Of a DNA stretch of 64,000 nucleotides, positions 59,359 through 64,000 are shown piece by piece. Made by a program: the position numbers and the translations under genes. Each line of letters starts with the position of its first letter. Position 1 is the stretch's first letter. Under the pieces are notes generated by a model. That model was not told where the DNA came from. It saw only the letters and a program-made list of their open reading frames with translations, and made no database searches. Source of the DNA: Bacteroidota bacterium (GTDB lineage: Bacteria > Bacteroidota > Bacteroidia > Bacteroidales > Dysgonomonadaceae); contig JAFADY010000019.1 of the NCBI GenBank assembly GCA_023424395.1, forward strand, positions 62,001 to 126,000, in the 5' to 3' direction.

Positions 59359-60264
59359 ATGAAAAAAATTCTTATTCTTTTTTTATTGCTTTCGCAATTT
59401 GCTTTCGCACAAAACGTAAAAGTTTTGTCTGTTGAAAAAGTTGCAGGAACTGAAAACGGAGGTTACTACTATCCGGTAATCAGTCCGAACAACGACTATT
59501 TACTATTAACAAAAGCGAATTATCAGGGTTTATCGAAATTCACTTTTGATAATAAGAAAATAGAAGTATTGAATGATGATTTAGGCGCCGGTTACGATGC
59601 CAAAATCAGCGCCGACGGCTCTAAAGTGCTCTATAATAAAGTAACTTTAGTGAATAAGCGAAGACACAATTCATTGGTTACTCAAAACGTAATCGATAAA
59701 AACAAAAATGTGATTGAAGCTCCTTCTCGCTCTAAAATTAGCGCAGACATCATCAACGATCGACCCGTTTACGTAAAAGATGGGAAAATGATCGCTGAAA
59801 GATCCGCTACAAGAAGCGCTTCAGACAATTATATCATTACTATTGAAGACAGGAAAATGGTTCTTTACAGAAACGGACAAAAAACAACCCTTACTCCTAA
59901 TGGAGCCAACGAAAGCTATATTTGGCCTTCTATCTCTCCCGATAAAAAGAATTTGGTGTACACGGTAGCCGGAAAAGGAACTTTCGTTTCCACTATAGAC
60001 GGCGGAAGCCCTATTGCATTAGGTAATTTAAGAGCTCCTAAATGGGTAAACAACAACCTGATTGTGGGCATGAATGATATAGACGATGGAGAAAAACTTA
60101 TTTCTTCACAATTAGTCGTGTCTTCAAAGGATGCGAAAATGAGAAAAAATCTCGAAACTCCTCAAGTAAATGCCATGTACCCGGCGCCTTCTGCTGACGG
60201 TAAAAAAATAGCATTCAATTCCGAAGAAGGTCAAGTTTACATAATGAATGTCGAAATTCAATAA
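59359..60264 (+). CDS. Exported PD40/TolB-like beta-propeller protein
   Basis: The 301-residue protein starts at the ATG at 59359, which gives a good signal peptide (MKKILILFLLLSQFAFA). An in-frame ATG 21 codons upstream would bury it. The mature part has WD40-like beta-propeller (PD40) repeats: YYYPVISPNNDYLLLTKANY, DAKISADGSKVLYNKVTL, WPSISPDKKNLVYTVAGKGT and MYPAPSADGKKIAFNSEEGQ. It resembles TolB propellers but lacks the TolB N-terminal domain. A periplasmic binding role is likely. It stands 6 bp before the amidase gene, probably in one operon. Confidence 0.85.
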   Translation: MKKILILFLLLSQFAFAQNVKVLSVEKVAGTENGGYYYPVISPNNDYLLLTKANYQGLSKFTFDNKKIEVLNDDLGAGYDAKISADGSKVLYNKVTLVNKRRHNSLVTQNVIDKNKNVIEAPSRSKISADIINDRPVYVKDGKMIAERSATRSASDNYIITIEDRKMVLYRNGQKTTLTPNGANESYIWPSISPDKKNLVYTVAGKGTFVSTIDGGSPIALGNLRAPKWVNNNLIVGMNDIDDGEKLISSQLVVSSKDAKMRKNLETPQVNAMYPAPSADGKKIAFNSEEGQVYIMNVEIQ

Positions 60265-60270
60265 TACCGA

Positions 60271-63200
60271 ATGAATATGAAAAAGATATTTACACTTTTA
60301 TTTATTGCTATTTTCTGCTTTTCTGTGAGCGCCCAAGATCTTACAGGAGTAAAAATTTATATCAATCCGGGACACGGAGGTTATGACGGTGGAAATGATA
60401 GAAATGTTATAACGATCCCTTTCGCTGCGGGAGATACCTTGGGCTTTTGGGAGTCAGCTTCCAACCTTACCAAAGGTTTGTATTTAAGAGATTTGCTGCA
60501 ACAGTCGGGCGCAACCGTTTATATGTCTCGCACATTAAACAGAGATGAGGACGACAGATTTTTATCTGAAATAGCTGAAGAAGCCAACGCCAATACGGTA
60601 GATGCTTTTCTTTCAATACACAGCAATGCGGGTTCTAACAATTCTGTAAACTTTTTATTGTTACTGTTTCACGGTTATGATAATCAGCCCACTGTTTCCG
60701 AAAGTTTGCCTCAAGCACAAGCTGCCTGGCCTCGTTTGGTCAATAATCAATTAACTTATTGGAGTCATTACGCAACAGGAGGCACAAATATAAGAGGAGA
60801 TTATAGCTTTTACGGAAACACTTCCGGTTTAGGCGTTTTGCGGCCGTTGGTAGTACCCGGATTTTTATCGGAAGGTTCCTTTCATGATTACAAGCCCGAA
60901 ACACACCGTTTATTAAATATAGATTACAGAAAATTAGAAGCGGAAAATTTTTATCGCTATTACTGCGACTATTTTAACGCAACACATCCGAACACCGGTA
61001 TTATTGCAGGATGGGTGAAAGGAATGGACCAACGCGTTGACGATCCTCGATTTATATATAAACCGGGGACTAACGATGAATGGCTACCGCTAAATGGGGC
61101 AAAAGTAACGTTGATGGATGCGCAAGGCGCTCAGTTAAATGAATATACCGTAGACGATTTCTACAACGGAGTATTCGTTTTCTATGACTTAGCGCCCGGT
61201 TCATATCAATTAAGGTATGAGGCTGCAAATCACACTACTAAAGACACTACCGTTACAGTATCTGCAACCACTACCACTTTTGCAAATAAACTTTTAAAGA
61301 ACCCCGATCTTCCTATTTATTCTATCGTTCCGCCAGACTATCCCGATCCGGTTCAGGAAGGTGGCGTTCTCCCCATGAATAATTACAATTTTACCGAAAT
61401 AAGCCGTTCTAACCCAACTTGGTTAAATGGTGCAGATATTAGAAAGGTGGTTCATAAAGACGATAAGTTTTATGTACTTACGGAAGAGTCGAAAATTCAC
61501 ATAGTGAATGCCCTAACTTATGAACACGTGAGGGAAATGGACTTGACCGGTGTTTCAGGAGGCGCCATACTGTTGAGTGATATCAATTTCACTTCCAATG
61601 GTAATCTATTGGCTTCTAATATGGATACGATCAACGCCGTTGAAACTAAAGGCAGAACGTTTAAAATCTATTATTGGAATGATGATAATGCTGCTCCTCA
61701 ATTGCTGTTCGAAACAAAAAATCAAGGTCGGCACACTTCTGCGGTTGTCGGGGAAACATTTGCAGTTTCGGGAGCTTTATGGAATTGTCAAATTTATACT
61801 ACTTCCGTTTCTACCGCAACTAACAAAGCTGTAAGGGTGCTTGGTTTTAATTACCAAAAAGATATGGAAGTGAGATATAAATACATGCGGGATGACGCGG
61901 CTTATAACGAAGCTAATTGGGGGCAAAAAATTAAGTTTACAATCTCTCCATTTGCAACCAATAATATTGTTGTTGATGGAGAAAACATGTTGCCTACAGA
62001 ATATACTTTTGAATGGGGCGCCACTGACGGCTCACCACTTAATCTGACTGCAACATTTGCGGAAACTACAGGATATGAATTGCAAAATGTAGCCTCAGGC
62101 AGCAATTTTTTCAAAAATGCCGGAAATGTATTTATGGTAGCGCCAAACTCAAATACTGATTTGACATCGGCAGGCGTTGTGCTTTTCAACGTTAACGACG
62201 GCTTAAGCAGTGCGAAAAAAGTTTCGAGCTTCCTACCCGAAGGTGGTTTAGGAACCGCTGCAACTCCGTATATGGCAGGTTTTGCCAAAGTTGTCGGTTA
62301 CGATATCGAACTTATTGCCTTAGCAGATAAACAAGGCGTGGCACGTTTTAAAACAGTATCTTCAGGAGCTGTGGCGAATGTTTATGCATCTGAATTGAAA
62401 GCGGTAGGAGGCGAAAATTCAGTCGTTCTTTCTTTCACCCTCAACGATAATATTCAAGGTGGTTCCATATCCATTAGCGATGGTACAAATGTAGTACACA
62501 GTATTCCTTTAGGAGCATTGGCCAAAGGTGTTCAAAGCATAGAAGTGCCTTATGAAACCGTGCCTGGAGGCGAGTATAGTTGGGATGTAACCGTACAAAC
62601 CACAGCCGTTGACAGGCCGGTGAAAATATCCGACAATACATGGCCGCAATTGCAGTTTTACTCTCCTCGCGGAGTTGCTGTAGATAATTCATTCGAGAGC
62701 GAGTATTTTGGACGCGTATATGCCTCTGAAACAAGTGGTGGTAAAGTTACAAATAGGACTACCAATGACGGAATCTATATTTTGAATTCTGCGTTACAGG
62801 ATATAACCAATCAAGATTCTACTGCTTACAATGGAAATGTTCCTTGGGTTGGGTCGGCAAGTCCGATGAGGCTGACGGTAGCCCCTGACGGAAAAGTTTA
62901 TTTGGCTGATTTTAGCGATGCTCATCCTGGAGTATGGATCATGGATCCCGCAAATCCTTCAGAAACTTTTGCTCCGGTATTTAGTCAAACGTTGACCAAA
63001 TCATCAACGGGTTTAGCAAGCAATAATGGTGTAAACGTTCATGGTTCCATTCCTCATATTTACGTTTTAGGAACAGGTGCTGACACAAAATTATACACAT
63101 TCGATGAAGATTACGTGGATGCAACGGCTACCAATACGGGTAACATTCTTCAATATAATATCGGCGAATTAACTACTCCATGGGATAGTGCACCTTCTGC

Positions 63201-63957
63201 AATTATTTACAGTGATGGCGCTAATGGAAATTTGCAACAGAATTTTAATTCTTCTTTAGCTCCTGACGGCCGCGGAGGATGGTGGCTTTCACAGTATCGT
63301 GCTTCAGATATGGCTCCTATACCCTCTTTAATACATGTCAATACGCAAGGTATGGTTGATTTCAATTCCGGTACCATGCCAACATTAATCGGTAATTCTT
63401 ATACGGGTGGTATGGCTGTAAATCACGATGGTACCAGATTGGCAATGGGTAGCCAAAACGAAGTTAAAATTTTCGATGTAACTTATGGTGAAGACGGAGT
63501 GCCTGTTTTAACGAGAATATATACAATAAACCCGGCTATGGGTAGCAATACGGCTGGCTTGGCATTTGATATGGCAGGCAATGTGTATGTGATTTCTAAT
63601 TCAAGCGAAAGATTGGGAGTTTGGGCATTGCCTAACGCCGATAACTCTTTCACAACGCCCGCACCGGCTACTCAAACAATTACTATTTTGCCTGTTGGAG
63701 TTATCGATATTGAAAAATCAGGAGTAGAGGCTGTTAAAGTTTATCCTAATCCGTTCGAATCAACGATAACACTCGAGTCCGCAGAACAAACAATAGATAA
63801 GGTTGTAGTTTATGACGCAAACGGACGACTTGTACATCAGGAATCAATTCAGTCGCTCGTGAAAAATATAGACCTTTCAAATTTAAGTTCTGGAGTTTAT
63901 ATTTTGAATATTGTTACTGAAAAAGAGACATTGAACAAAAGAGTTATTAAAAAGTAA
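60271..63957 (+). CDS. T9SS-exported N-acetylmuramoyl-L-alanine amidase-like protein
   Basis: The 1228-residue protein has a signal peptide (to about residue 21). Its Amidase_3 domain (24-230) has zinc ligands H35 (NPGHGGYDGG), E61 (FWESASNL) and H117 (SIHSNAG). A Glu at 201 in PGFLSEGSFHD may be the catalytic acid, at a place where typical amidases have VE before GF. A small beta domain (about 245-345) and long beta-rich regions follow. A DUF4623-like part (SPRGVAVDNSFESEYFGRVY) lies near 810. The last 79 residues are a type A T9SS sorting domain (VKVYPNPFESTITLE to VIKK). It should be released at or beyond the cell surface, an unusual place for a peptidoglycan amidase. Confidence 0.88.
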   Translation: MNMKKIFTLLFIAIFCFSVSAQDLTGVKIYINPGHGGYDGGNDRNVITIPFAAGDTLGFWESASNLTKGLYLRDLLQQSGATVYMSRTLNRDEDDRFLSEIAEEANANTVDAFLSIHSNAGSNNSVNFLLLLFHGYDNQPTVSESLPQAQAAWPRLVNNQLTYWSHYATGGTNIRGDYSFYGNTSGLGVLRPLVVPGFLSEGSFHDYKPETHRLLNIDYRKLEAENFYRYYCDYFNATHPNTGIIAGWVKGMDQRVDDPRFIYKPGTNDEWLPLNGAKVTLMDAQGAQLNEYTVDDFYNGVFVFYDLAPGSYQLRYEAANHTTKDTTVTVSATTTTFANKLLKNPDLPIYSIVPPDYPDPVQEGGVLPMNNYNFTEISRSNPTWLNGADIRKVVHKDDKFYVLTEESKIHIVNALTYEHVREMDLTGVSGGAILLSDINFTSNGNLLASNMDTINAVETKGRTFKIYYWNDDNAAPQLLFETKNQGRHTSAVVGETFAVSGALWNCQIYTTSVSTATNKAVRVLGFNYQKDMEVRYKYMRDDAAYNEANWGQKIKFTISPFATNNIVVDGENMLPTEYTFEWGATDGSPLNLTATFAETTGYELQNVASGSNFFKNAGNVFMVAPNSNTDLTSAGVVLFNVNDGLSSAKKVSSFLPEGGLGTAATPYMAGFAKVVGYDIELIALADKQGVARFKTVSSGAVANVYASELKAVGGENSVVLSFTLNDNIQGGSISISDGTNVVHSIPLGALAKGVQSIEVPYETVPGGEYSWDVTVQTTAVDRPVKISDNTWPQLQFYSPRGVAVDNSFESEYFGRVYASETSGGKVTNRTTNDGIYILNSALQDITNQDSTAYNGNVPWVGSASPMRLTVAPDGKVYLADFSDAHPGVWIMDPANPSETFAPVFSQTLTKSSTGLASNNGVNVHGSIPHIYVLGTGADTKLYTFDEDYVDATATNTGNILQYNIGELTTPWDSAPSAIIYSDGANGNLQQNFNSSLAPDGRGGWWLSQYRASDMAPIPSLIHVNTQGMVDFNSGTMPTLIGNSYTGGMAVNHDGTRLAMGSQNEVKIFDVTYGEDGVPVLTRIYTINPAMGSNTAGLAFDMAGNVYVISNSSERLGVWALPNADNSFTTPAPATQTITILPVGVIDIEKSGVEAVKVYPNPFESTITLESAEQTIDKVVVYDANGRLVHQESIQSLVKNIDLSNLSSGVYILNIVTEKETLNKRVIKK

Positions 63958-63977
63958 TTCAATTTTTTAACTAAAGA

Positions 63978-64000
63978 AACCGCCGAAACTTTCGGCGGTT
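63978..64000 (+). terminator. Terminator after the amidase gene, cut by the window end
   Basis: AACCGCCGAAA and TTTCGGCGGTT form an 11-bp stem at the end of the window; a T run would have to lie beyond it. Confidence 0.6.

Noticed and set aside
1..64000. CRISPR arrays, rRNA operons, prophage or intact insertion sequences
   Set aside because: No regularly spaced repeats, rRNA sequence, phage structural genes or transposase genes were found on either strand.

Overview
The window reads as a chromosomal segment of a Bacteroidales bacterium, most likely from the Porphyromonadaceae/Dysgonomonadaceae side of the order. This rests on the fused LpxC-FabZ lipid A enzyme, a type IX secretion system (T9SS) component (PorQ), a secreted enzyme with a T9SS C-terminal sorting domain, the Bacteroidota-type -7 promoter box TAnnTTTG in front of many genes, and a divergent second elongation factor G. 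No plasmid, phage or CRISPR signature was seen.

Layout. 0-3 kb: end of an AraC-type regulator, a DUF5040-like exported protein, and two enzymes converting agmatine to putrescine (aguA, aguB). 3-6.4 kb: lpxD, lpxC-fabZ and lpxA, the first steps of lipid A synthesis, on the minus strand. 6.5 kb: tRNA-Pro. 7.2-26.5 kb: a surface-polysaccharide locus on the plus strand. Its first part holds nucleotide-sugar genes matching the WbpA/B/D/E set for UDP-2,3-diacetamido-2,3-dideoxy-mannuronic acid. A visibly A+T-rich variable part follows with a flippase, polymerase, glycosyltransferases, pyruvyl transferase, nitroreductase, CapA, a PaaK-like ligase and a secreted TIM-barrel-like protein. It ends with a WbpI-type epimerase, a last glycosyltransferase and a dead glycosyltransferase stump. 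The export genes wzc and wza face it on the minus strand (26.8-30.0 kb).

30-50.9 kb is mainly housekeeping: Ca2+ ATPase, EF-G2, polynucleotide phosphorylase, a TlpA-like lipoprotein without redox cysteines, greA with an attenuator-like leader, a HIT protein, a decayed gene, pantothenate kinase, HtpG, an ECF sigma factor, a Na+/Ca2+ exchanger, Lon, TrmN6 and Hpt. 50.9-64 kb is envelope-centred: porQ, two tonB genes, a polyprenyl synthase, TatD, tRNA-Ser, an exbB-exbD-exbD cluster, a beta-propeller lipid-free exported protein and the T9SS-targeted amidase.

The envelope genes fit together. LpxACD build lipid A, the locus builds a polysaccharide with a diacetamido-uronic acid, and PorQ belongs to the machinery that attaches T9SS cargo to such a polysaccharide. 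The most interesting non-standard signals are the EF-G2 with altered GTPase motifs and a hairpin at its predicted mRNA 5' end, the greA leader terminator, the heptanucleotide G-tract arrays, the two dispersed inverted-repeat elements, and the surface-targeted amidase.
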